Shown: positions 43,840 to 56,800, counted from the first letter of the stretch. The stretch: DNA of 64,000 nt from Colocasia esculenta (GCA_014218235.1 CM024760.1:14860049-14924048); one strand, 5' to 3'. Numbers and translations: made by a program. The notes: generated by a model not told the origin, from the letters alone.

Positions 43840-46800
43840 TGTAACGGTCCTCGACGTTCAAACCCGTTAACCCAATAACGGGCCTGACACGACTCCGCCT
43901 CCCGCGAACCGGCCGAAGCCTCGCAAAGGATACCATTCACATGTCCGTAGAAATATAAAGGAAACTGCTCAAATATCTGTAAGATTGCCAATCTCACAAA
44001 TATTTACACGAAATAAACATAGCCAGTTCTTCAACCGTAACCAAACTAGTACAACAACAACCTGGGACATACCCCAAGGTGTACTACAGGAAGGAAAATT
44101 ACACTGTTGGTGGTGGTGCGAACCCTGCTCCGCTACGGTGCGGCTCAGAACTAGACGACGGGTGCGAAGTCTCCTGCTCTCCCTCACCTGAAAGGGGTAG
44201 GGGTGAGCCTTATGAGTCACTGGCTCAGTAGGGAAATTCCACTAGAAACCGAGCAAACCAACACATGTAGTAAAGCAGGAGGCTACGCTAACAACTTATA
44301 GAACTAGCTAACATGATATAAAGCTGTAAATATCACTTACCGCTTGCCGCTTAACAGAAAACAATAATAATAAATAAACGGCAAACCACAACCAGATGTA
44401 CGTGTTAAAGTAGGAAAACGCCACACTCGGGCCACGTAAACTGGTTCGCGACACCAGCAACTGCCCCGGACAAACCACACAGAACTACCTCTCAGTCTCG
44501 CAACCACAGACGTAAGGTCCAGCTGCCGCTCCACCAAACACAAGCCAAGAAACTGTGGAGACCAACCAACACCACTTCTGCGACCACACTGCCGCAGGCC
44601 CATGCCTGGCACCTTTAGAGACTCCGGCCCGAGCTCCCTAGAGTGAGGCACTAGAAAACAGGACTAGCTGGGGCCCAGTACGTCTACTGGTGTCCGTCGC
44701 CCCCAACTACGAGCGCGCTACAAGCGACAAACATAAACTCTTCTCAAGTCGCTGTCCCACTGCTATCTTTCCCTCAGCCGGACGTACTACTCTACACAAG
44801 AGTGAGGGTGTCCAGGAAGACGACAAGACTTCGTCGGTACCTAGTACCGGGACAAGCCCCGAGCACACACACGTGCCTGGCTCACACAAAACCTGGGACT
44901 CCCAACTGAAGAAGTATTCACGGTAAGCGTCGTACTACTCGCTACGCACACACAAATCACGTGTACACCGCACAAGTCACGTGAAACCCTACGTCAACCG
45001 CGTGAACACCACGCTAACCACACTCGCAACACGCTCCCTAGAATGCTACAGGTGCCAATGCACTGCTTACCATTGCCATGCATCACAATCCACGATAATC
45101 GGATAAACATGCTCACATGCACAAACACAAATAAACCCTCGGCTGTTGTGAGAATTATTTTTCAACATTTTAAAATTTTAAATTTATCTTTGAATTTGAT
45201 TTATTTGGCTTTTTTTATTTATTTACAAGGACATGGTCCTGCTTAGTTCATTTGACCTCCCCCACTAACCTCGGTTAGTGTTAATTGCATCAGCACAAAA
45301 GCTGAACACCCTTGATTAGTCATCAGACAAACCCTTTGAAAAAGAACGCGACTCACATTTGAATGAAATAAATTACACATGAAAGAAAACATGGTTGCAA
45401 ACATGCAATCTATTTTTTTGGAATTTTGTTGATATTTATTTCATTTTTTATTGATTTTTAAATGTATTTTCCCATTTTTTGGTATTTTAGAATTATTAAT
45501 TTTATTTATTTAAACATTTTCGTTATTTATTTATTTAAATTAGAATTACATGAATTAAGTTAATGTTTTCATTTATTTAATCAATTTAAATGTGAATTAA
45601 CTTAAGGTGGATTAAAATTGATGTGAAACATAACTTGTTTGTTGATTTTATGTTATTAAAAATTAAAGGATAATATTTGGAAGATATTTCGTTAATGTTC
45701 GTCGAAAATTTGGTTGATTTTGACTAAGGAATTACGCAGTGCAACGTTTTAAATAAACGTGACATTACATGAAATAATTCACATAAGGCATGATTAAATG
45801 TTTTAAAAATAGCCCACTAGGCCCAATAAATCACACAAGATAATTTGTCAAATATCAGCCCAATAAGCACAAAATGTCTCAATTAACTGTGTAAAAGTAC
45901 AAGTCCGGCACAATAAGTAATCCAGGCCCAGTATGAAATTCGAGCCCAATAAGGAATTTAGGCCCAATAAGGAAGCCCAATGGACCTTTTTCCGGACTTG
46001 AAAATAGCCAAAATCGCGCCTTGCACGATATTTTTTTTTTTTTAGGGCTGCCTTGCAGACCCTTCTTCCAGACCGCCTTGCAGTCTTCTCAGAGCCTTGC
46101 TCTGATTTTTCAAAGTTCAGAAATCCTCCCTTTGGCCTGGGGCGCCCCATCTCTTTTTATAGGGAGTGGAGAAGACCCCCGCCCCGGCCATAAAATCTCG
46201 TCCCGGCCATAAACAACGTACTTACCATAAGCGCCGTCCCGGCCACTTGCGCCGTCCCGGCCATTTGGATTTTTACACCTTTCCCCCTGATTCTTCATTT
46301 CTTTTCTTCCTTTTAATTTTGTCTTTTTATGTTTATACCCCTGCCGTGAGAGAGGCACGACAGGGACCTGCCGTTTCTGGCCTCTTCCCCTGCTTGGCCT
46401 TCGCGCTGAGAGGGGAAACAGGGAGGCGGCGGCGGCGACTTCTGCTGGGGGGTGCGACGGCAGCCGGGCAAGGAGGAGGGCAGGGAGGCAGCGCCGGCGA
46501 GTCCCGCTGGAAGCTGCGGCGGCGGCGGTTGCGGAGGTGGGCTCCGGCGACGCCTGAGGGAGCCGCGGGAGCCCCCTGTCGCGGTGACAGCAGACAGGGG
46601 AGAGGGCGGCGGCAGTGACCTGGCCAGCAGGGGCCAGGCACAGCGGCGACTGAAGGCGAGGGAGGAGGTGGAGGAGGCGCTGGAGAAGCCGGAGGGGCTA
46701 CCTGCAGGGGCGGCGCGCCTGGGAGGAGCCCCCGTAGGGGCGCAGCAGCACACTGGGCCCTCCGCCCCTGCCACAGTGTGACCCCACCCCAGGACGGTGG

Positions 46801-47163
46801 CCAGCCCAGCGAAGGCTGAGTCCCGCGGCGGCGGGATCTCCTTGTGAGGGCAGGAACGCTCCCCCCCTCTTGCGAAAGGTCTCCACGGTATTTTTCCACC
46901 TTTTCTCTACTTCCCTTCCTCTTCTTCTTGTCTTTTTTTACCAGGCGCAAAACAGAGGTCCGTTTTTTTTCCCTTTTACTTATATTTTCCTTCTCTTCCT
47001 CTTCCGAACACCCAGTGCAACAGTATTTTGGTCCTCCTAATTTTCTGAAGTCCCATCCCGTGGCCAAAGCTTTTGGCCTGAGGTATGCATACTGGTAACA
47101 CATTACTGGCTATTATTTTTTATTTTGATTGCCTAGCATATGTGTTGTTAATCGGGTTCAACA
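43840..47163 (-). repeat. 3' LTR region of the Tat element
   Basis: The left edge TGTAACGGTCC breaks the dispersed repeat at 43735-43839. The right edge is set at GGGTTCAACA (47163), followed by GCCCCCC, which on the minus strand would be a short polypurine tract. A minus-strand TATA box CTATAAAAAG lies near 46160. The left 1.1 kb is homologous to the solo LTR at 14797-15900 and 16000-16330. The upstream side differs and includes a GC-rich zone (46340-46850) and CGTCCCGGCCAT repeats (46195-46265). The two parts could also be separate elements; a shorter LTR starting near TGTTGATATT at about 45432 is the main alternative. Confidence 0.5.
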
Positions 47164-47306
47164 AATGCCCCCCACGCGGCATGTGGGCGATATCACATCA
47201 AGGCGCATTTGCCGCGTGCATGCACTGCGACGTTTCCCATGATTTGAAATTTCTGATATTTCATATATCCTTTCACTTCTCAATTTCTGCTTGAATTTAG
47301 GGAGCC

Positions 47307-50300
47307 ATGGACTCACGTAGAGGAGCCGGCCGAAGTGGACGTAGCCATTGGGGTCGATTCAGGCGTGGTCGGGGACATGGCCAGCTTGACACTCAGAGTC
47401 ATTCACCCATCTCTATTGGCTCTCGCCGTCGAGTTCCTTTCATGGGACCCACATTGGTCTCACCAGAGAGAATTTCTGCATTAGATAAAGGCCATATGCG
47501 TGTCGCTTTATCTCACATGAACACCTCCTCCGAGGATGATATGCACATCGATCCAGCCTGGATTTCTTATTGTGACGTGCAATTCTACTTTCGGCGCCCT
47601 GGTGGTTTGCCTCAGCACCTCCCGTCAGATCAGTCCATATATGCTTATGTGGCTTCGTACACTTGGCCAGGTGATGATGACGAGGGCCCTATCCCTCTAG
47701 CCCGTGCCCAGAGAGTTGCTCTAGAGAAGGCTATCCTTCTGGATCGTGACAGTTTACATGGCTTACTTCAGTATGCATTTCCAGCTTTTCCATGGCATGA
47801 TGTTCGCTTGAATGAGCTGCCTTTGCCAGTGCAGTTGGGTTCATATCGTCAATTGATGAATGTTCATAGTATTTCCAGACCTCTTCAGGCAGCTACGTGG
47901 ATGATGGCAGGTGGGGGCCGGGCCTCAGTTTCTGATCATCGGACCGGGATATTTCTTTCTGCAGCTGATGAGCTTTCTGACCGGTCTCCTTTTAGCGGTC
48001 AATGTTTTTTGCAAGACATTCTACAGAGTCAGAGACCTAGCTGGTATGGTAAGTTTAATGTCAGACGAGCACATGTTCCTCGTCCTGGGGCGACATAATG
48101 GCTACAGTATGTACTCCAGCACTACCGTCATATGTTAGACCTCGTGGGCATTCGTCACGCAGTGACAGCTGCACTGTATAGGTATCCTTGTTACACAGGG
48201 CTGGTCCAGGCTATAGCAGAGAGGTATAACAGTAAATGGAACACAATCTGCACTGCCGAAGGGGAGACGGCCATTGACTTGTGGGCTTTTCATCGAATTT
48301 CTGGTCTTCCAGTTACAGGCGAGCCTTATGAAGAAGTTGTACTTGATGAGTTCTACAGGAATTCCACCGACGGCCAGGGTCGTTACGAAATTGAGTTTTG
48401 CTACAGATATTTGATAAAGACTTGGTATGATCTGGCCAAAGCGCGCCGATCTGCTTCTGTTGCCGGTGATACAGATAGTTCTGGGACTTCACGCAACACT
48501 GCAAAAGTCAGCTTGCACACTTGGGTAAGATATTTCTATGGTGGCCCCTTCTGTTATGACAATGAATTTGCCCGTGCTGGGAGTTCTCGCCATGATATGT
48601 ATGAAATACCCCGCCAGGAGCTTCCAGATTGTCCCTATGTATATGAATCTCCGACAGAGTCAGAGAACCCTTGGGCGTTGGATGAAATTACTCATTTGGC
48701 AGCTTATTTATCATATTGGTTGTGTACTTTTGCTATGCCTTTTGGGGAGGAGTCCCTTTTGCGACCAGAGGTGATATACCCAGCATGTCGTCTGGCATGC
48801 GGTTGTCGGTTGGCCCTTGCTCCTGCTGCTCTAGCTTGTATTTATCATTCATTTGGGACTTTATCCGCACATGATCAGCCCCGGGACAGCACCACGTTAA
48901 TGGCCACTCATTATATCAGTGTTTGGGCACATTGTCTTCTACCAGGTCGCCTCCCCGTGGGAGAAGTCAGGGATTTCTCTATTCCTTTAATTTTTCGCTT
49001 CATGGACGAGCCAGAAGGAGATGACGAGGCACTTCTTTCTTCAGCTCGAGATATTTTGGGATTTGTGCCCGTTGGGGCTGCCGGCAAGCTGCACTTTGAT
49101 CATTCTTCCTTGCATTTCAGACCTTTCCCCAGTCATTCAGAGTTTGGACAACCAGGTTGGTTTGATCCTTGGACTCAACAGGTGGTTCATGGAATTGCTG
49201 AGAAGTGTATTCGCTTGGCATGGCTTCAGTGTACCCGCCCAGGGGTATTGGTATTTCGGAGAGGACAGACAGTCATTTCGGAGCCTTATTATCCTCACAG
49301 GTTTGCTAGAAATTTTGGCTACGATTAGAGGATTCCGTCCGACTTTGAATTTCCCCAACTGCCTCGAATTTTGCACGGCCGATGTATTCATTTGCAAGCC
49401 CGCACGTGGTGGAACTTGTTTCAACAAGATAATGTCTCTTTGCTGGTCCACACTTCACCTTCCACTTATCAGGGGGCAGTGACCCTGAAATATGCTGACT
49501 GGTGGGCCAGCCACAGTGGGAATTTTACACAGCGTTCTGGTGCTATTCGCCATGTAGAGAAAGACTATCTGCGTAGGCAGGATCGCCCCCATTTTCATAT
49601 CCGAGACAAGTATTTGAAGAAATATTTTCCAGAGTTGGCTATTCATGTAATCAATGCCTTCCAAGCCCGAGATAAATCGCGGAAACATCCCTTGGCTCAG
49701 GTAGAGGTTGAGCATGCTGACAGTCACCCCGTTCGTAAAAAGAGTGCTTCGAAGAAAAGAGCCAGGTCGGCTGCCTTACACCCGCCGCCCTCTTATGAAT
49801 GGTGGTCCGATTTTGTTCACGCCTGTGGGCTACCGCCAGATGCGCCCGCCGACGCTTTACTCCCTCTAGACACTTTTAGCAGTGACCCGGCCAAAGAGTG
49901 GATAGCCTACCTTAGCAGTGTCCTCACTTCTCTTGGGCCCCGCCGCGAAGCCTTTCTAGTTCGGAGAGCTCGCAGTCTAGGTGATGTATGGTCAGCTGTG
50001 TCTTCAGGCGCCCGAGAGTTGGGCCTTTTTTCTCAGACAGTGATTCCACGACCGCTTGAGTCTATTCTGCCCTCAGGTGAGGATCCTTTCCTTAAAATGT
50101 ATTTACATATCGATTTCACCACTTGAGTTGTCTCTCTTTTTTGCTGATTTCCTTTTGCTCCCCCTTTTTTTTAGACACTGTGAGTCCCTCTCACCGTTTA
50201 GCACAGCCGGAGACCCGTGTGAGGCCAGATATCAGTTTATCCATTCCTTCTCCCGAGACGGGCAATCCCCCCCTTGATGGCGCAGGTAATGAACGCCACT

Positions 50301-52214
50301 TTCCTTTGCATCTTCTTCCTTCTTCTTTTATATGCATCCTTCATTGATTTTGTTTCATTTCGCAGATGGAGCGACCTTTTCACCTCATATTGCTATGCAT
50401 GTGGATCCCGCTAGCCCAGTGCACGCAGGTAATGATAGTCATCATTTCATGCGGTTTTCTTTCATCTTGCTCATACGTCACTTATGCAGTTGCTTACTCT
50501 CTCCTTGATTCTAACAGCTCCCACTGAGCCATTATTGAGCTCCCTTCTGTCCAAAGATCAGAATGTGGAGCTAGTGCCCCCGGTTTCGGAGGCCCAAGGA
50601 GGCCATTTCAGGGAAGATGATGTGGATGATTGGGATTATGAATTGGATGTTACGGATATCCCTATTCTGAACCCGAATTGGGACCCTTCTATGGAGAATC
50701 CTGAGGATCCCGACTTCAGTAAGTTGATTTTCCTTTGCTTCGGTCCCTCCTCCTTGTTTATTTTGATCCCTAATGCCTTTGCCTTCTGCTTTCATTTTCA
50801 TCATTATTTCTTTTTTTCTCTCCCTTCCTTTTCTAGGTATACCCTTTGATGACTTGATGACAATGATGGAAGAAACTTTGCCCACCCCAGACCAAGGGGC
50901 GCTTCAGGACGTCACCGCTGTTGTTGAGCCCGCGGCCACTGAGACCCCACTTTTTCCTTCCATTGAGGGTATCTCGGCTTTTAAGACTTGCTGCCCGCCT
51001 TTTAAACTTTCCTGCACTTTTCTTTCCTCGTTTACCTATACACATACTTTGCTTCATATTTTGCAGGCACATCTGATCAAGGTAATCCTTTGTCTCTGTC
51101 AGCTCCTATTGCACTGAATGAGGAGAAAAGTGAGACTTCGGCACCATCCCACCCCCTGTTGGACTTTTCTGCGCCCCATGAGGAGACGGGGATATCTGTT
51201 GAACCTTTGCCCCCGACTTCTGACCCAGGTATCGATTATGCATTTCGCTTTGTGAAGTATGACTTCTGTGACTTGCAATCTTGCTTTCAATTCGGCTTTC
51301 CAGACTTGTTCGGGGTTTCCCTCTCCCCTCTTCTTCTGTTTATATGCCCTTCTCTATCTGTTTCACAGTTGTGATCGGCCAGGACGTTCTATTACCTGTA
51401 TCGGACCCTGGCGAGATAAATAACAATGGGGATGATTCTTCTGTATCTGTACCCCCTGCATCAAACCTCCCTGCTGCTGCTAAGGAAGTAGAGGTCGCCA
51501 TCAAGTCTTCCGCCCATGCCTCAGGTATGTCTTTTCTATTTTTGAGCTGGCCATGGGCATTTATCTCGACGCTGATATTTCTCGCTTATGATCCTCTAGA
51601 CATGGAGAATTCAGGGATGACCTCACCCTTGGATGGCAGCGAGCCTGACTCTTCAGAGACTTGTATGACTTCTGGTCCCCATAGTGAGAGTACTGAGCCT
51701 CTATCGGGCGAGACTCAGCAGCTCTCTATCACTTCTGAAGCTGCTTGTGACGTCGACGAGGTGTCTTCTCGTCCCTCCCCTGCCGCTTCAGGTTCTTTCT
51801 CATCCACTACTCTTTTACTTTCTTTCTTTGCTCTTTATTTAGTACAAATTTACCCCTTTTTCTTTTGCTTCTGAATTTACAGGTTCGGACCGCCCCCTAC
51901 GGGCTCCTGAGGTCTTGGAGGATCGACTGACTACTCTTCGCCGTGAGGCCGTTGGCACTGCTAGCCAGATTTCACTGGTACGGGACCAGCATACCTGTCT
52001 ACTCTCTACACAGAGGAAGCAGTCAGCTCGTGCGGATCTTCTACGTATGTTGACATCGTACCTGGACCGGTCAGTTGCCGAGGACAAGCAGCACTCGGTG
52101 GCCCTGACCGCTAGACTACTTTCCTTGGAGGCGGAGCAGAGCCGGATCCATGCTGCCATTGCTGCTCTAGAGTCTGAGGCTGACCTTTTGAGGGCTAGTG
52201 ATGTTGGGACATAG
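47307..52214 (+). pseudogene. Plant mobile domain (PMD) protein, antisense gene of the Tat element
   Basis: Nine exons: 47307-50076, 50175-50285, 50366-50428, 50518-50718, 50837-50968, 51067-51228, 51369-51524, 51600-51791, 51883-52214. All introns are GT-AG, 75-140 bp and phase 1; total 1,373 codons with stop. Residues 1-35 are Arg/Gly-rich. The aminotransferase-like plant mobile domain spans about residues 260-620, with WLQYVLQHYRHMLD, GIRHAV, TAEGETAIDLWAFHRISGLP and GPFCYDNEFA. A Lys/Arg cluster near residue 806 could be a nuclear signal. Exons 2-8 encode acidic Ser/Pro/Thr-rich linkers; exon 9 encodes a charged coiled coil. Stops at 48096 (TAA) and 49326 (TAG) interrupt exon 1 in frame. 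Tat elements often carry an extra gene here; PMD function is unknown, possibly silencing-related. Confidence 0.8.
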
Positions 52215-52294
52215 ACTTGCTTGAGATGTCGCTTTTTCATATTGGTGCTTGTGTTGTGCACTTATTTGCCTTCTATTTTTTAGGCTATTCCAGG

Positions 52295-55200
52295 CAAGGT
52301 TCAAAATCTCGGGGATCGGGATCGGATCGGTCGGCCCAAAACCGATCCGACCCGGCGATCCCGAGCCCGGCTCGGCCGATCCGGGCCGAGCCCGACCGGG
52401 TCTGGCCAAGCAAAAGGGGGGTGGATCGCCCCCCTTAAAAAAATTGAAAAAAAATTAGAAAAAATATGAAAAAATAGGAAATATATGAACATTGTATTTA
52501 TGAACTGAAATACATAAAAAAATGTATTTATTGGAATCGTACATTATATTGTGTGGACATAAGGTTTACATAATCTGTCCAAGACATATAATGTTGGTAA
52601 TATGCCTCATATTGAGTCAAATATTGACTATAGGCATCCGTGTTCGCATATATGATAGTGATTGGTGTGTAGCCCGGTATTTCAGGCACTTGATATGAGC
52701 CATATGACTCATATGAGTCATGTGAATGTGAATCGGACTCAGTGGATTGTGCATATGCTCCACCTCCGGTGTAATATGATGCATCCGGGTATTGAGGATA
52801 TCCCAAGTAGCCTCCCTGCCCTTGGTAATATCCTTCAGTGGAAGCATAAGATGATGTATCTGACGCTTGCTCCATGGTCTCAAACTCCATCCGTAGCTTT
52901 TCTTGACGCTCCCACTCCTCTTGCATCTTCTTCTTCTTCATTAACCAATTCCGTCTATGCGGAATGAAGTTGGGATTGTATCCCGAATCTTCGGATGCTC
53001 CTTGCCCTTGCCCTTGCCCTTGCCCTTGCAATTGAGATGCCACTTTCTTCCCCTTTCGTGCATATTTTTGACTTGAGGTTTGTGCTTCCCTCCCTTCCCT
53101 ACTCCCATGATGTTGATCTTGAGTAGCATGGGTGAAGTCTTCCTCTCCGGTGAATACAATAGGGTCGGGTGGCGGTGCCGGTGGCGGTACACTGCTGACA
53201 ACTAGGACATCTCCTCCATGATCGGATCCCTCACTAGGAGTACTTGTCTTCGATGTCGAGTCATTAGAAGTTTGGTATTGAACATTATCGCTTGGCTCCG
53301 GTGTTTCATCATCTATATCTTCCTCGATCGTGTCCAAGTCTGCAATGCTAATGCCATGTTTCGTGCTCCTTCCTCTTGCACCCACTGTCTTCTTTTGGCG
53401 TTTAGGGGCTGGGGGAGTTTCGAACTCCGGAAGCAAAGGCACATCATCAAGCTCACCTAAATGAGACATAAACATGTTAAAATGAGAAATAAATAATTTA
53501 TAAATGATGCATGTACATTGTAAATGTCATTTACCTTCAGCCCATGCACGATCATGCGGGTCGAACTCTGGTTGAACCGAAGTGCTTGCATTTACCCATG
53601 CATGTAGTGGATGTTCCTCCTCAAAAACTTCTTCTATATCTATTGTCTCCGATGGAGTTGCTTCAGCTTGTTGTTGCCCCGAGGATCTATATCTCTCTCT
53701 ATCTTGAACTTGCTTGATTAATTGGAGGTTTTTAAGCTTCAATCTCATGTTGTAGTGGCAAAATACCAACTTCTCAAGACGTGCAGACTTCAACCGGTTT
53801 CTTTGTTTTGTGTGGATCAAGCCAAATGTGCTCCAGTTTCTCTCACACCCTGTGGCAGACGTTGTTTGGCTTAAAACCCGAATAGCTACATAGGCCAAGT
53901 CTTCATATCCATAAGTTCTTCCATGATCCAACCACCAATCCGCTGTAAATGAAGCATGTATAATGTGTTAGAAAATAGAACCAACTCATTGTACATGCAA
54001 ATAAATATGATGAGTAACTTCTAACCTGGACTCAAAATCTGAGCAGCTCGTTGTGCCGTGCTAGTACCAAAGTGGTAGAGTTGAAGTCTATAATCATGCA
54101 TTTGTTTGCATGCTATGATTGCCCTATCCTCATTGTCTAGCATCCGTTTGATTACATTTTTGGCCCCAATCAACACTTCGGAGGAATTGTCATAGTTCTC
54201 CCTCCTCCCATCAGTCCTATACATGTATTGGGGGTTGAAGAAATGCCCTACATGTAGAAGATAAATGTTAAAACATGAGTTGCAAATAATATGTAATCAC
54301 AATTCACAATAGTTGAAGTGTTATGCTTACCTGCAGCATGAAGATCATGATGCAATGTGTGCTCCCATCGCCGATCTACGATTTCCCACCACTTGGCATA
54401 CGTTGTTTTGTTGTTCATTTGGATAAGCTCCTTTGCTCGATCCATAGCCTCGTACAAGTAACCCATCTCGGATCTCCTCTCCCCATCTACCGCCCTTAAC
54501 ACTCGAACAAGCGGTTCTACTACATTCAACACATTTTGGACCCCCTTCCAAAATGGCTTTGATTGGATAATGTCGGTCACCTTCTTTCCATTCTCCCTCA
54601 CCCGTGTAGGAGCATGTCGGGACATATAGTTTTCCCACTCTTCCGATGCTACCATCCTAATAAGGTTGCTACGTTGCCCATTTATGCTATCCAATGCAAT
54701 ATATTGGGATGCAAACCTTGTAGGTGCTGGCCGAAGCAACTCCCGTCCATGTGTATGCGTCCTCATGATGTCCAATATGTTGTTGTGGTTGTAGATGAAA
54801 GTGGTTACGAACCTTGCATTGTTGACCACATTTTCCACCATTGGATCTTCACAAATGTCTTCTAGCATTAAGTCAATGCAGTGCGCGGAGCAAGGAACCC
54901 AATATAAGTGTTCCCTTTTCTCCATTAGTTTTTGGCCCGCCAACTTGAAAGCCGCTGCATTGTCGGTTACCACTTGGACAATTCTTTTCTCTCCAATCTC
55001 CTGCACCATCTCATCCATCAACTGAAATAGGTAGTCCGCATTCTTCACCTTGCCAGAAGCGTCTACCGACTTCCAAAAAACAGTCCCTGCTTTGCAGTAG
55101 ATTAAGAAGTTTATCATACTTCTTCGTGTAATGCCTGCACAATTCCATATGAAAAATTAAAACCTATGTCTTATTAATGAATAAGTGAATAACAGTTAAC

Positions 55201-56800
55201 TAGCCAAACACTTGTACATACCTGTCCATCCATCGCACATTAACGTGCAACCATATTCATCCCATATTCGTTCAAATGTGGAAACATATGCCTTCATATC
55301 TTCAACCTCCATATCCAAGTATTTGTTGTAGATTTCATATGAAGTAGGGCCTTCCACCCCTTTGCCCACTTCACCAATAGTCTCTATCATGGACTCATAA
55401 TATGGTCCTTTTGCTGCATTAGCCGGTATGCTGTTGAAGAAGAACCATCTTGACGTCGCTCTCCCTATCTTCTCCTTGCATATTTTCAAATTCTTGAATG
55501 CTGCAGAAATGGATGGTTGCTTCTCCCTTCGCCTGGTGAGAAATGGGTCTATTGGTCCCACTCTAGGATCTCCGTCTCTAGGGATATCCACTGGAACCTC
55601 AGGTATATTTGAACTCATTCCAGCACTTGAACTCCCTTGTCCGCTACCCCCATGGCCACTACCTTGACCTACGTGACGACCGGTACGTCGGAGATAGTCC
55701 TCTTCCGCATTAGACCTTCGACTTGCTTCCGATGCCCGACGAAATTGTTCTATAATATGAGATAGAAATAGAATGAGGGTCGGAGGGTGCTTAAAGCCTT
55801 AAACTAAAATAAATGTTTCAAAAGTAAGTTAACTAATTACTAACCTTCTTCATCTTGATCAAGATCAAAGAATTGTCTCCCTCTTGGTAAATCTACGGAC
55901 CTTCGAGGAGGGGCAGATAAATCTTCCCGGATTTGTTGCCGTCTTCTACTAGTGTTTGCTTTGGATGTCTCTTTCTCCTTCATATATTGGCAAAATTGCA
56001 TTCGAACTTCAGCAGGAACTCTCGAGCATGGTGCCACCTCACCTTTAATTCCCGCTAGATGTTGTTTCAAACGAAATATGCCGCCCGATAAGACCCGGTC
56101 ACAATATTTACATTGGACCTTCCTTCGAGCCATGTCCACAACGATACCATGAGCCCAAGCGGGATCGGTGCTAGGAGGGTTGCTTGAAGAATGGGGAGCC
56201 GGAGCAGCACCACCTTCGGCGGCCATCACTTACAACACAAAAAAAGAAGTTAAATAATAATAAAACAGAAAATAAATAATTTTTTTTTGCGGATGAGAGA
56301 GAGGGAGATGAATCGCAGCCAAGAGTTCGGGCCAAGAGTGTGTGTGAGAGAGCCCGAATAGTCGAACAAGAATCCCAAGAGTGTGAAAGATGAGATCGCC
56401 TCCCAAATAGTGCAAAATAGTGCCCGAGAGAGAGAGAGAATGCCCAAAATATTGAGAGGAGGGGAGGAGAACTCAAAACTTGAGTTTAGAACATATTGGG
56501 GGCCTTTGGGGGGTTTATATAGACCCCCAAGGCCTCCAAAGGCTCCAAAGAGCCGTTTCTGGCCGTTGGGGAACAGTCCCCAACGGCTAGAAAACGGCTA
56601 GTTCTGAACTAGCCGTTGGGCCGCGGATCGCCCCGGTCCGGGCCGATCCGCGGCGGACCGGCCCGGGATCGGCGATCCCGCCGAGCCCGACCGATCCGAG
56701 CGCAGGGGACCGGACAGGTTACCCCGGCTCGGATCGGAGGGGCCAAAACCGAGCCAACTCGGGCGATCCGATCCCGAGTTGGCCGAGTTTTGATTCCCTG
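52295..56800 (-). mobile_element. hAT transposon, 4,506 bp, structurally intact
   Basis: The left end CAAGGTTCAAAATCTCGG and the inverted right end CAGGGAATCAAAACTCGG form imperfect terminal inverted repeats followed by GC-rich GATCGG/CCGATCC subterminal words. The flanking 8-mers ATTCCAGG (52287-52294) and ATCCCAGG (56801-56808) match in 7 of 8 positions, the duplication length of hAT elements. Inside is one complete transposase gene. It inserted into the Tat element about 80 bp after the PMD stop codon, so it is younger than that element. Confidence 0.9.
52528..56226 (-). CDS. hAT transposase, six exons, open
   Basis: Exons on the minus strand: 56226-55845, 55749-55222, 55134-54331, 54247-54026, 53942-53535, 53456-52528. 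All introns are GT-AG and phase 1; the frame is open for 1,090 residues. Residues about 40-70 form a BED zinc finger (CKYCDRVLSGG, then LKQHLAG and APC). The catalytic region (DUF659 type) has CDGWTG, QVVTDNAAAFKLAG and WVPCSAHCIDLMLED. The hAT dimerisation region has LAYVAIRVLSQTTSATGCER and NWSTFGLIHTKQRNRL. The expected Asp, Asp and Glu positions look present. The last exon is an acidic, Gln/Gly/Tyr-rich tail with a GQGQGQ run made by a hexamer repeat near 52995-53030. The protein would cut and paste its own element in the nucleus. Confidence 0.88.

Noticed and set aside
46166..47103. Open frames of up to 256 codons in the GC-rich zone of the LTR
   Set aside because: Overlapping frames on both strands, Arg/Ala/Pro-rich, no conserved domain; composition effect.
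48039..48107. An intron between the first two long open frames of the PMD gene (donor at 48049)
   Set aside because: The available acceptor would change phase, while the two frames are already the same; a single nonsense codon at 48096 explains the break better.
51082..51104. A 23-base intron after a 15-base exon in the PMD gene
   Set aside because: Too short for a plant intron, and the sequence reads through in frame, so it was kept as exon.
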